Shown here piece after piece: positions 23,870 through 31,735 of a stretch of 64,000 nucleotides of DNA (its first letter is position 1; the number at the start of each line of letters is the position of its first letter). Source of the stretch: Hoeflea phototrophica DFL-43 (lineage in GTDB: Bacteria > Pseudomonadota > Alphaproteobacteria > Rhizobiales > Rhizobiaceae); assembly GCF_000154705.2 (NCBI RefSeq), contig NZ_CM002917.1:4063353-4127352 (forward strand). Reading direction: 5' to 3'. The notes beneath the pieces were generated by a model. The model was not told where the DNA came from. It ran no database searches and was given only the letters and a program-made list of their open reading frames with translations. A program made the position numbers and the translations under genes.

Positions 23870-25297
23870 GTGAACTCGACGTTGATCGACACCGCTGGCA
23901 AATTTTTGTCGCCGCGCATGGCTGCACGGCTGACGCCGGTGTTCGAGCGTTTCTCCAATATCCTCACAGCCACCGATGAGACCAGCCAGGCCCAGCGCAT
24001 GGCAATGATCGCCTTTGCGATCCGCATTGTGAGTGCAGCAATCGCCTTCATTTCGCAGATAATTCTTGCGCGAATGATGGGAGACTACGAGTACGGCATA
24101 TTTGTTTTTGTCTGGGTCATCGCCGTGATTCTCGGCAATCTCTCATGCCTTGGCTTTCACACTGCGGTCATTCGGTTTCTGCCACAGTACCGTACAGAGG
24201 GTTCCGAGGAAGCCATTCTGGGTCTCGCCACAACCGCGCGGATCTTTGCAATGATCTCGGCGACGCTGATTGCGGTCACGGGTATCGCAACCATTCACCT
24301 GCTCGGAGACCGCATCGAAGAGCACTATGTACAGCCGCTTTTCGTCGCTGCGTTCGCCTTGCCCATGATCGCGCTTGGTGACGTTCTCGACGGCACCGCA
24401 CGGGCCAACGGGTGGCCGGTGCACGCGCTCAGCCCAACCTACATTGCCCGGCCATTGCTCATCCTCGGTTTCATGGTGTTATCTGTTGGTCTGGGCTGGG
24501 TTGCTGATGCCAACACCGCGATCCTGGCAACACTTGTGGCGGCCTATACCGCAACCCTGACCCAGTTCCTTGTCATCACCAGAAAGCTTCGCCACCGGTT
24601 CCCGGCTCAAAGGCTCGAAATCCGCTTCCGCACATGGCTGCTTGTGGCTTTCCCGATCTTCCTGATCGAGGGCTTTTACTTCATGCTCACCAATGCCGAC
24701 GTGATCATCGTCGGCCTTTACCTGCCACCCGAAAAGGTCGCTGTCTATTTCGCAGCCGCCAAGACCATGGCGCTTGTCCATTTTGTCTATTTCGCGGTCA
24801 AGGCAGCCGCAGCACAACGATTCTCGGGTCTGGTTTCGAGCGGCGACACAGCCGCGCTTGCGGATTTCGCCCGACAAACAATCCAGTGGACCTTTTGGCC
24901 TTCCTTGGTCGTCGGCGGCCTGGTGATCGCAGCAGGCCCTTTCCTTCTCTCCCTGTTCGGCCCAAGCTTTATCGACGGCCATATGATCATGGTCGTCCTG
25001 TTTTGCGGCATCATCGCCAAGGCCATGGTCGGACCGGGCGAGGTGTTGCTGACAATGGCCGGCGAGCAGAAAATCTGCGCCGCCATCTACGGTCTCGCAC
25101 TGGCCGCAAACCTCGGCCTCAACATCATGCTGATCCCGGCCTGGGGGTTGCTCGGGGCGGCGACCGCCACCGCTGGAGCCATGGCTATCGAGGCTATCCT
25201 GCTTCATGTGATCATTCGCCGCAAACTTGGAATTGCCATGTTCATCGCGGCAGGCGTCGGGCGATCGGACGCGTCAAACACACACGGGGCACGTTGA
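23870..25297 (+). CDS. Polysaccharide flippase (Wzx/MATE-like)
   Basis: Probable transporter that flips lipid-linked sugar units across the inner membrane for surface polysaccharide. Around 12 to 14 membrane segments run through the 475 aa; the N-terminal FISQIILARMMGDYEYGIFVFVW is typical of oligosaccharide flippases and a second half resembles the Polysacc_synt_C domain. The GTG start at 23870 keeps the family N-terminus; an ATG at 23918 would remove 16 residues. It is followed after 3 nt by an acyltransferase gene, so the pair is one unit. Confidence 0.87.
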   Translation: MNSTLIDTAGKFLSPRMAARLTPVFERFSNILTATDETSQAQRMAMIAFAIRIVSAAIAFISQIILARMMGDYEYGIFVFVWVIAVILGNLSCLGFHTAVIRFLPQYRTEGSEEAILGLATTARIFAMISATLIAVTGIATIHLLGDRIEEHYVQPLFVAAFALPMIALGDVLDGTARANGWPVHALSPTYIARPLLILGFMVLSVGLGWVADANTAILATLVAAYTATLTQFLVITRKLRHRFPAQRLEIRFRTWLLVAFPIFLIEGFYFMLTNADVIIVGLYLPPEKVAVYFAAAKTMALVHFVYFAVKAAAAQRFSGLVSSGDTAALADFARQTIQWTFWPSLVVGGLVIAAGPFLLSLFGPSFIDGHMIMVVLFCGIIAKAMVGPGEVLLTMAGEQKICAAIYGLALAANLGLNIMLIPAWGLLGAATATAGAMAIEAILLHVIIRRKLGIAMFIAAGVGRSDASNTHGAR

Positions 25298-25300
25298 ACC

Positions 25301-26575
25301 ATGGCCTCCAGCCCGATCACACAGGACGACGTCGCAAGCCAGGCAAACACGCTGATCGGTGAATTTGCGGACGTGGAATCAGCGCGCCCAACGCCAGACA
25401 CCGAAATCGCGGTTGGCCGTCCCGGCCGTCACCTGGCGATCTATCACGCGCGCGCCGGATACGAACTCCAGGAAGAGCTCGACTTCCTGACCAACCGAGC
25501 GCTTGAGCCCAACGTCTTCTTCTCCGGCCGTTTTCTGGCTCCTGCCATGCCACGGCTTGAGGACCGGATCATTCGCCTCATGGTCATGCGCGACGAGGAC
25601 GAAACCCGCTCCCGCATGCGGCTTTTGTTGCCGTTTTCGATTGAAAAACCCGGCTTCTCTGTCGGCGCGTCGATCATCCGCTGCTGGTCAAACCCCTTTG
25701 GGCCGCTCGGCACACCGCTGCTCGACCGAGAGGAAGCCGCCGAAACGCTCGACAACATGCTCGAGGCTTTGAGCAAGCCGGAAGCGGGTCTCCCGGGCGT
25801 TCTGGTTCTCCCAGACCTTCAGCTGGACGGACCTGTCGCAAGATTGCTCCGCGCTGTTGCAGTCGGGCGCAACCTTGCCGTGACCGAAACCGATCGTCTG
25901 GAACGGCCCTTTCTTGAAAGCGATCTGGATGGCGATGCCTATCTGGCCAAGTCCCTATCGCGTCATCATCGTCATGAGATGCGCCGGCAATGGCGGCGTT
26001 TGTCAGAGCATGGCGAACTGACCTACACCGTCGCCCGCCAGCCCGACGAGATCCGCCATCATCTTGAGGAGTTTCTCACACTTGAGGATTCTGGCTGGAA
26101 GGGCCGGCGCAGGAGCGCGATGGTTGCCGACCGCTATCGTGCAGCCTTCGCCCGTGAAGCCATCAACGGCCTGGCTGAAACCGACAGCGTGCGCATTCAC
26201 ACCCTTGCGCTTGATGGCGAGGCAATCGCCTCAATGATCGTGTTCGTATCCTCCGGTGAAGCGTGGACCTGGAAGACCGCTTATGATGAAAAATGGGCAC
26301 GTTATTCACCCGGCAAGCTGCTTGTCGACCGGCTGACGGAATGGCATCTCGATGATCTCAACATCCGCCGCACAGATTCCTGCGCTGTGCCCGATCATGC
26401 CATCATGAGCCGTTTCTGGAGCGAGCGCGTGTCAATGGGAACAATGGTCATCGGCCTGCATCCCAACAATGACCGCGATGTCCGCCAGGTCGCGACCCAG
26501 CTTCATATCTATCGCAACACCCGCAACGTCGCCCGGCTCCTGCGCGAAAAAATCCGCGGCATGGCAAAGCGCTGA
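25301..26575 (+). CDS. BioF2-like GNAT acyltransferase (CelD-like)
   Basis: 424-aa protein with a C-terminal acetyltransf_6 (BioF2-like) domain, about residues 210-370, seen in AKSLSRHHRHEMRRQWRRL, EFLTLEDSGWKGRRRSA and SVRIHTLALDGEAIASMIVF. Family members are found with cellulose or capsule genes and are thought to acylate polysaccharide or amino sugars. Coupling to the flippase gene supports such a role; the acceptor is unknown. Confidence 0.82.
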   Translation: MASSPITQDDVASQANTLIGEFADVESARPTPDTEIAVGRPGRHLAIYHARAGYELQEELDFLTNRALEPNVFFSGRFLAPAMPRLEDRIIRLMVMRDEDETRSRMRLLLPFSIEKPGFSVGASIIRCWSNPFGPLGTPLLDREEAAETLDNMLEALSKPEAGLPGVLVLPDLQLDGPVARLLRAVAVGRNLAVTETDRLERPFLESDLDGDAYLAKSLSRHHRHEMRRQWRRLSEHGELTYTVARQPDEIRHHLEEFLTLEDSGWKGRRRSAMVADRYRAAFAREAINGLAETDSVRIHTLALDGEAIASMIVFVSSGEAWTWKTAYDEKWARYSPGKLLVDRLTEWHLDDLNIRRTDSCAVPDHAIMSRFWSERVSMGTMVIGLHPNNDRDVRQVATQLHIYRNTRNVARLLREKIRGMAKR

Positions 26576-26582
26576 TCTCTGA

Positions 26583-28241
26583 TTACTGGGTGGTATCAGC
26601 GGCTTTGAGCCGCGCTTCTTCGACTGCCTTGTCTCTCAGCAATCGCCGCACCACCTTGCCGGTAGTGGTCAGCGGGAGTTCATCAACAAATTCGATCTCG
26701 CGCGGATACTCATGCGCCGACAGCCTGGTCTTCACCCAGTCGCGGATTGAAACCGACAACCCGTCGTTAATCTCGGTGCCCGGGATCGCCACAATATAGG
26801 CCTTGACGATTTCGGTGCGAACAGGGTCCGGTTTGCCCACCGCCGCAGCGAGCGCGACCGATGGATGCCCGGTCAGGCAATTCTCGATTTCGCCGGGGCC
26901 GATGCGGTATCCCGAAGACGTGATCACATCATCGTCGCGACCGAAGAACGAGAAGTAGCCATCCTCATCGCAAACGCCCTGATCACCGGTCAGCATCCAG
27001 TCACCAACAAACTTTGCAGCAGTCGCTTCCTCGTTCCCCCAGTAGCCCAGAAACATCACTGGATCCGGGCGCTTTATTGCGATCTGGCCGGAAACGCCAT
27101 TCGCCACCACCGCGCCCTCGTCATCGATGACAGCAACCTCATGACCGGGAACCGGTTTGCCGATCGCACCGCCACGGCTCACCCCCAGCTTCGCAATGGA
27201 GGCCAGAACCAAATTGCATTCGGTCTGGCCATAGAATTCATTGATCGTCAGCCCCAGCACCCTTTGCGCCCATTCATAGGTCTCACGCCCCAGGGCCTCG
27301 CCGCCCGATCCGACGCTCCGCAGATCGAGCTTGTGGCGCGCCAGCGGATCAGACACCGTGCGCATGATCCTCAGCGCCGTTGGCGGAATGAAGGCGTTGC
27401 GGACTTTCATCTCAGCCATTGTCCGGTAAGCGAGTTCCGGATCGAATTTCTGTGCTGGCGAAGAGACCACGGGAACACCGAGCAAAAGACCCGGCAGCAA
27501 CACATTCAGCAGGCCACCAGCCCAGGCCCAGTCAGCCGGCGTCCACAATTTGTCCCCCGGTTGCGGCATGAACTCATGATGAATCTGCACCCCGGGGATA
27601 TGCCCGATCAACACCCGGTGGCCATGCAACGCACCTTTGGGTGCACCTGTTGTGCCCGACGTGAAGATCATCAATGCAGGATCATCCGCGCAGGTCTTCT
27701 CGGTTTCCAAAGCGTCCGGATGTGCCGCCTCAAGCTGTTCAAAGGCTTCAGCGCCGGCCATCGGGGGACCCGCAACAATGACGGTCTCAAGAGAATTCAG
27801 GCGTTCCCTTATCGACGACACCTTGTCAAAACCATTGCCAGTGGTAACCAGCACCGTCGCACCCGATGCGGACAGCCGGTGCTCAATGGCCTCGATCCCG
27901 AACAACAACGCAAGCGGCACGGCAATGGCGCCCAGCTTGTAGATGGCAACATGCGCGATGGCCGTGTGGAACCCCTGCGGCAGCATCAGCGCCACTCGGT
28001 CGCCACGACCTACCCCGAGTGACCTTAACGCGTTTGCAAAGGCATTTGACCGTCGCGTCAGCTCACCATAGCTCAGCCGGGCTGGCGGGCCATCGGGATT
28101 GAAATGCTCGAGACAGATCCGTTCCGGCTCCCGCGCCGCCCAGGCATCTGCCACGGCAAAACCCATGTTAAAAAACTCAGGAACATCCCACGCAAAATTC
28201 GACGCGATATCATCAAAATTCTGTCCATCAGGCAAAAACAT
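26583..28241 (-). CDS. Acyl-CoA synthetase (AMP-forming)
   Basis: Activates a carboxylic acid to its CoA thioester via an acyl-adenylate. The AMP-binding signature MIFTSGTTGAPKGALHGHRV, motif A5 GEIENCLTGHPSV, MLTGDQGV and the C-terminal catalytic lysine in TTTGKVVRRLLRDK are all present. 552 aa, typical of medium-chain or acetoacetate/propionate-like synthetases; the NEFYGQTECNLVL motif suggests the short/medium-chain group. GAGGAC lies 8 nt before the ATG. It stops 7 nt from the acyltransferase stop (convergent). The exact substrate cannot be read. Confidence 0.9.
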   Translation of the reverse strand: MFLPDGQNFDDIASNFAWDVPEFFNMGFAVADAWAAREPERICLEHFNPDGPPARLSYGELTRRSNAFANALRSLGVGRGDRVALMLPQGFHTAIAHVAIYKLGAIAVPLALLFGIEAIEHRLSASGATVLVTTGNGFDKVSSIRERLNSLETVIVAGPPMAGAEAFEQLEAAHPDALETEKTCADDPALMIFTSGTTGAPKGALHGHRVLIGHIPGVQIHHEFMPQPGDKLWTPADWAWAGGLLNVLLPGLLLGVPVVSSPAQKFDPELAYRTMAEMKVRNAFIPPTALRIMRTVSDPLARHKLDLRSVGSGGEALGRETYEWAQRVLGLTINEFYGQTECNLVLASIAKLGVSRGGAIGKPVPGHEVAVIDDEGAVVANGVSGQIAIKRPDPVMFLGYWGNEEATAAKFVGDWMLTGDQGVCDEDGYFSFFGRDDDVITSSGYRIGPGEIENCLTGHPSVALAAAVGKPDPVRTEIVKAYIVAIPGTEINDGLSVSIRDWVKTRLSAHEYPREIEFVDELPLTTTGKVVRRLLRDKAVEEARLKAADTTQ

Positions 28242-28476
28242 CGGCGGTCGTCCTCAAATCAACCCGCAAACGTCTTCAGAACAGCAGCTGTAACGGTGAG
28301 TCGCGGGGTGGAAAGTGATATCAGGCGAAGCCACCGGATTGAAGAGGACTGAGGCCGCTCCATGACGCGGGGCCCACACGAAAACTGGTGGATCGGCACG
28401 CACTTTGAAAACGTCGCAACGTGGGGGAAACTCTATGCTCTGCGAGAGCTTGGCCATTTGCTCAGAACAACCGAGC

Positions 28477-28495
28477 GATGGTGCCCCCTTCCGGA
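28477..28495. repeat. Left attachment core (19-bp direct repeat)
   Basis: GATGGTGCCCCCTTCCGGA, identical to 32445-32463. It is a remnant copy of the tRNA-Leu 3' end displaced by integration. Confidence 0.9.
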
Positions 28496-28557
28496 ACCAT
28501 ATATTTCCCTTTAGCCCTTGAAAAGCCTTGCTTTCCCTACCGTCTTTGGCATATGTG

Positions 28558-28576
28558 GTACATAACTCAGTACACA
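28558..28576. promoter_or_regulatory. Candidate integrase arm sites, left end
   Basis: GTACATA (28558-28564) and AGTACACA (28569-28576) recur about 12 bp apart just before the integrase start. The same CTnAGTACACA word occurs twice at the other end of the element. Confidence 0.4.
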
Positions 28577-28589
28577 CCGGACCAGTTCG

Positions 28590-29930
28590 ATGCCCAAACC
28601 GACACCCAAACCCAAGAACCTGCCAGCCCACACAAGCATGTCAAAGACTGGAGTTTTCCAGTACCGTAGACGGGTTCCGGATACCCTGAGGAAAACCATC
28701 GGGAAACGCGAGATCAAGGAAAGCCTTGGCAAGGATTACGGCGCGGCCCTCAGGCGTCACGCCCAATTACATGCCAGTGTGGAGAAGCTTTTCGCTCAGA
28801 AGCCGCGCCGAGGATCGAACATTGAGACCAAGGTGCTGTCAAAGCTCCGGGAGTACAGCCTTGACCTTCAGGCCGTGGCTGCCCTCACGCAGGAGGGTGT
28901 AGACCCGGATCAGCCCAATGACCTTCTGTATGCCCTTGACGTGGCCCTTGAGGAAATGGAGCGAGACCCTGAGATACCGGACGACTTTATACGGAATGCC
29001 GCAAAGGGGGTCCTTACGGTCACGCTGGCCGGTGCGCTGGACGCCTACTGCAAGCACAAGCAGACCGGACGCCCAATCAGTGACGCCGGGATTGAACGCC
29101 GCATCGAACGGCACAAGGAACGGCTTGCTCGGTATCTTGGTAAGGATGCAGTCTACAGGCGACCCCTAGGCAACCTGAGGCGCAATGATGCGCGGCGCGT
29201 CGCGGAGAGCCTGACAGACGAGACCAGCGCCGCCACCGCAAGGCGCTACATGAACGACATCAATGCAGCAGTCACCCGCGCCATCTTGGAGAACGACCTG
29301 AATTGCCGAAATCCCTTCGCTCAACTTGACATCGAGGGCGGGAAGCACACACGCGAAAGCCGCCTTCCGTTTGATGACGCCGACATGCAGAAGCTCGCTC
29401 CGATCATGGAAACCGATGATGACCTAGGGCTGATCTGGGAAGCCCTCAGGGACACCGGGGCGCGGATCGGCGAGGTCGTAGGCCTACGGGGCATGGACGT
29501 AGACGCTAGTTTCAAGACCATCCTAATACGGCCTCACGCTGGTCGAGACCTCAAGACCAGCCATAGCAGACGGGAGATACCTATACCGGACGCTCTTCTG
29601 AAAAAGCTGCTCGCCAAGGCCAACGGCGAACCCGCCGCCCCCCTGTTCCCGCAGTACGTCCGCGAGCGTGGTAACGACACCTGCTCACAGACGCTTATGA
29701 AGCGCCTACGCAAGGTGGTGACCGACGAACTTAAGGTGGTCTACAGCCTCCGCCACCGTATGAAGGACCTCCTCCGGGATACTGATTGCCCGGAGAGCCT
29801 CGCCCGGGAAATCATGGGCCACTCAGACCAGTCCAGCGCCGCCAACTACGGACGCGGTTCATCACTCCGGACGAAGCGAGCCGCCCTTGAGAAGGCTTGG
29901 CATTGGAGCGACCAAGCCCCAGACCCGTAA
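28590..29930 (+). CDS. int: Tyrosine-type site-specific integrase
   Basis: 446-aa recombinase likely to insert and excise this element at tRNA-Leu. The N-terminal part (SKTGVFQYRRRVPDTLRK) is the arm-binding-like region found in rhizobial phage integrases; a core-binding helical domain spans about 130-250. The catalytic domain has Arg in DTGARIGEVVGLRG, Lys in DLKTSHSRREIPIP, SLRH, His in IMGHSDQSS and nucleophile Tyr in ANYGRGS. The usual HxxR box reads YSLR, a His-to-Tyr change. It lies next to the left att core and is read into the element. It appears intact. Confidence 0.92.
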   Translation: MPKPTPKPKNLPAHTSMSKTGVFQYRRRVPDTLRKTIGKREIKESLGKDYGAALRRHAQLHASVEKLFAQKPRRGSNIETKVLSKLREYSLDLQAVAALTQEGVDPDQPNDLLYALDVALEEMERDPEIPDDFIRNAAKGVLTVTLAGALDAYCKHKQTGRPISDAGIERRIERHKERLARYLGKDAVYRRPLGNLRRNDARRVAESLTDETSAATARRYMNDINAAVTRAILENDLNCRNPFAQLDIEGGKHTRESRLPFDDADMQKLAPIMETDDDLGLIWEALRDTGARIGEVVGLRGMDVDASFKTILIRPHAGRDLKTSHSRREIPIPDALLKKLLAKANGEPAAPLFPQYVRERGNDTCSQTLMKRLRKVVTDELKVVYSLRHRMKDLLRDTDCPESLAREIMGHSDQSSAANYGRGSSLRTKRAALEKAWHWSDQAPDP

Positions 29931-30298
29931 AAAGGACCCATACAGGGGCGAAGACACCCATCCAGTGTTAACCCCAGAGTTATCCCATGGGTTAAACCGT
30001 ACTCATACAGGAGAGATAACTCTCAGTTACACCCTAGTTATCTCAGGTCTTCCCTTGAGTGTCTTCTATAAGATGTACATGTAGTAGTTATCCCTAGGGG
30101 AACACCGCAGGTTATCCCGAGGGTATCCCGGCGTTCTCCTCCCCGTCCCGGTCGGCTGCATCGCGTGTCTCCCGGTTTACCCGAGGGCCCCCCCCCCGCG
30201 CATTCCGCGCTTCCACATACCACCACCACTACCCAACGCCGAAGCCTCGCGCTTCCGGCGCTGCATACCCGACACCGATCACAGGAAAGGTACCCTGC
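29931..30298. other. Repeat-rich intergenic region in the element
   Basis: About 370 bp without a gene. It holds three copies of GTTATCCCnnGGG (29979, 30087, 30111), a TTAACCC/GGGTTAA inverted pair (29968-29995), variants such as GATAACTC and GTTATCTC, and a run of ten C (30188-30197). This may be the control or replication/excision region of the element. Confidence 0.5.
29979..30130. repeat. GTTATCCCnnGGG repeats (three copies)
   Basis: Copies start at 29979, 30087 and 30111 on the + strand, each with a CCCnnGGG palindromic half. The last continues with a further TATCCCG. Spacing is irregular (108 and 24 bp). Confidence 0.6.
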
Positions 30299-30649
30299 AT
30301 GATCAATCCACAAACCACGACCACCACACACACCGTCGAACTGATCGGCTCCTATACCGCTCGCCACCTCCAGTCAGGCCTTGAGGTTGACCAGAGTGGC
30401 CGCAAGAACCGTCCGTCCACGAAAAGCGCAATCCCTGCCCTGTGCCGCAAGTTGATCGAAAGCGGTCTAGATCCCGCTGACAAGGTTCACGTCATCCGCA
30501 AAGCACTGGACCGTGAAGGCCATATTCCCGTCTTCAAGCGGGACCGCGCCCTGAGCGTCTGGGCCAGCCTCGATTGCGTAGAGAGCGACACCCGGCCTCC
30601 TCACTGGGTCAAGCATCGCCCCCTACTCCGGCCCCGTAGAGGCGAATAA
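30299..30649 (+). CDS. Hypothetical element protein, 116 aa
   Basis: No family recognised. It is basic and soluble, with a Thr-rich N-terminus (NPQTTTTTHTVELIGS), a helical middle (SAIPALCRKLIESGLDPADKVHVIRKALD) and a basic tail (HRPLLRPRRGE). AGGAAAGG lies 8 nt before the ATG, a strong ribosome site that supports a real gene. The size and charge would suit a DNA-binding regulator or excision factor, but no helix-turn-helix is clear. Confidence 0.65.
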   Translation: MINPQTTTTTHTVELIGSYTARHLQSGLEVDQSGRKNRPSTKSAIPALCRKLIESGLDPADKVHVIRKALDREGHIPVFKRDRALSVWASLDCVESDTRPPHWVKHRPLLRPRRGE

Positions 30650-30701
30650 CAGCCGATCTTCACTCCCGACCGGTAACCGTACCAGCGAACGCCGAACGGC
30701 C

Positions 30702-30723
30702 ATAAATCGCGTTGACGGAAACA
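30702..30723 (+). repeat. 22-bp leader repeat, copy 1
   Basis: Matches 30902-30923 at 19 of 22 positions, sharing the core GACGGAAACA and an AT-rich ATAA start. Copies are exactly 200 bp apart, each just before a potential start codon. Confidence 0.6.
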
Positions 30724-30741
30724 CAATGACGGGGGCTGCTC

Positions 30742-30870
30742 ATGTCGATTGATCCCGGCCCATTCATCATTGCGGCCATCGGTGTCCTACAGGGTGCCGC
30801 TGCCTTGCCTTGGCGGGACTTGGCTTGCTGGTTCCGTCGCACCCGAATACTAGGGCAGAAACCCCGGTGA
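30742..30870 (+). CDS. Possible 42-aa membrane-associated peptide
   Basis: Small frame MSIDPGPFIIAAIGVLQGAA... with one hydrophobic stretch (about 8-22) and an Arg-rich C-terminus (CWFRRTRILGQKPR), which would be a small membrane peptide with a cytoplasmic tail. It follows a copy of the repeated leader at 30702. No clear ribosome site precedes it and an overlapping 8-codon frame starts at 30726. It may not be a gene. Confidence 0.3.
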   Translation: MSIDPGPFIIAAIGVLQGAAALPWRDLACWFRRTRILGQKPR

Positions 30871-30901
30871 GGGGATAACCCCGGCCAACGGCTCACCGGC
30901 G

Positions 30902-30923
30902 ATAATTCGCATCGACGGAAACA
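30902..30923 (+). repeat. 22-bp leader repeat, copy 2
   Basis: Second copy of the motif at 30702; its last base is the A of the BRO-N start codon at 30923. Confidence 0.6.
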
Positions 30924-31387
30924 TGAAATGGGGTGGTGTGGGTGGTGCAATGGCCTTGCACTGCCCTCTCACCTTCACCGCCATCCGCGTGGTGACACTC
31001 GATGGTAACCCGTGGTTCGTGGCGGCTGATGTATGTCGGGCGCTCGGCCTCACGACATATGGAGGAGCAACCCGACACATGCGCAACCTCAATCAGAATG
31101 AGGTTGGGAACGCTCAGCTGAGTACGAAGGGTGGGAAGCCGAACGCCACGGTCTCCGAGAGCGGCCTCTATAAGCTGATCATGCGATCCGACAAACCCGA
31201 GGCCAAGGCCTTCCAAGACTGGGTGACACGCGATGTTCTCCCGGCGATCCGCAAGGACGGTGGATACGTCCCTATTCCTCCTTCACCTCATTTTTTGCAG
31301 ATCAGCGCCAGACAGGCAGCGCCCCGCCACCGCGCGAGGCATGTTACTGTATGGGCTCCAAACAAAACAGCCACAGAAGGCCACTGA
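30923..31387 (+). CDS. BRO-N domain protein (phage antirepressor-like)
   Basis: 154 aa. Residues about 15-112 are a BRO-N domain: FTAIRVVTLDGNPWFVAADVCRALGL, a Thr/His middle region, then SESGLYKLIMRSDKPEAKAF and WVTRDVLPAIRKDGGYV. Such domains bind DNA and form the N-terminus of many phage antirepressors. Here the usual C-terminal partner domain (ANT or KilA-C) is missing; after GGYV only about 40 unrelated residues follow. It could be a single-domain regulator or a truncated gene. Start 30923 follows the repeated leader; an internal ATG at 30950 is an alternative. Confidence 0.8.
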   Translation: MKWGGVGGAMALHCPLTFTAIRVVTLDGNPWFVAADVCRALGLTTYGGATRHMRNLNQNEVGNAQLSTKGGKPNATVSESGLYKLIMRSDKPEAKAFQDWVTRDVLPAIRKDGGYVPIPPSPHFLQISARQAAPRHRARHVTVWAPNKTATEGH

Positions 31388-31395
31388 GAGGCCTT
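31377..31395 (+). terminator. Weak hairpin at the BRO-N stop
   Basis: AAGGCC pairs with GGCCTT around the TGA. There is no T-run, so this is only a possible termination or pausing structure. Confidence 0.2.
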
Positions 31396-31449
31396 ACGCC
31401 GTTCCGCCTAGCACGGGGCCAAAACAGAACAAAACCCCTGGGCATTCCA

Positions 31450-31626
31450 TCATTGGCAAGGCGACCATTGCACCTCAGTTATCTGGAAGTCCTCGGCCTT
31501 GCGTGGGATATACCGCCAAGCGGCCTCACAGGCTTCCCAGTGGTCAGACGCCCGGAGAACCCGGAGGGACACCTGTTGCCCATCGGGTGCAAGGTACTCG
31601 GCGATGAATGTCAGCTTGCTGGTCAT
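31450..31626 (-). CDS. Hypothetical element protein, 58 aa
   Basis: Small acidic protein, MTSKLTFIAEYLAPDGQQVS..., with ACEAAWRYIPRKAEDFQITEVQW. No family recognised; the pattern resembles tiny single-domain phage proteins. The start at 31626 has an excellent AAAAGGAG 8-9 nt upstream, good evidence that it is translated and that the frame further upstream is not part of it. It lies downstream of the 141-aa gene on the same strand. Confidence 0.65.
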   Translation of the reverse strand: MTSKLTFIAEYLAPDGQQVSLRVLRASDHWEACEAAWRYIPRKAEDFQITEVQWSPCQ

Positions 31627-31720
31627 GCGTATCGTCTCCTTTTGGTTACCCCCGAGGGACCGGGGAGACACCCCATCAAGCACACTTCCGAAGACAAAAA
31701 AACAGCGACGACCAGAGAGG

Positions 31721-31734
31721 CTCCGATATCGGAG
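31721..31734. other. Perfect 14-bp palindrome after the 141-aa gene
   Basis: CTCCGATATCGGAG lies one base after the stop codon of the leftward 141-aa gene and about 95 nt before the 58-aa gene. Seven T follow about 20 nt further on. It could be an operator for the 58-aa gene or part of a terminator. Confidence 0.4.
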
Positions 31735-31735
31735 A

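Larger units (their letters stand above)
28242..28589. other. Boundary region: chromosomal flank, left att site, integrase upstream DNA
   Basis: No gene. 28242-28476 is host flank between the acyl-CoA synthetase and the left attachment core (28477-28495). 28496-28589 is the element's left end with repeated GTACAyA motifs just before the integrase. Confidence 0.6.

Noticed and set aside
30188..30197. Run of ten C in the element's non-coding gap, as a possible phase-variable tract
   Set aside because: It is not inside a gene or clearly between promoter elements, so there is nothing for slippage to switch; it may also be a sequencing weak point.
30726..30752. Eight-codon frame overlapping the 42-aa frame, as a leader peptide
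   Set aside because: Too short, no regulatory codon run, and no terminator/antiterminator structure follows.
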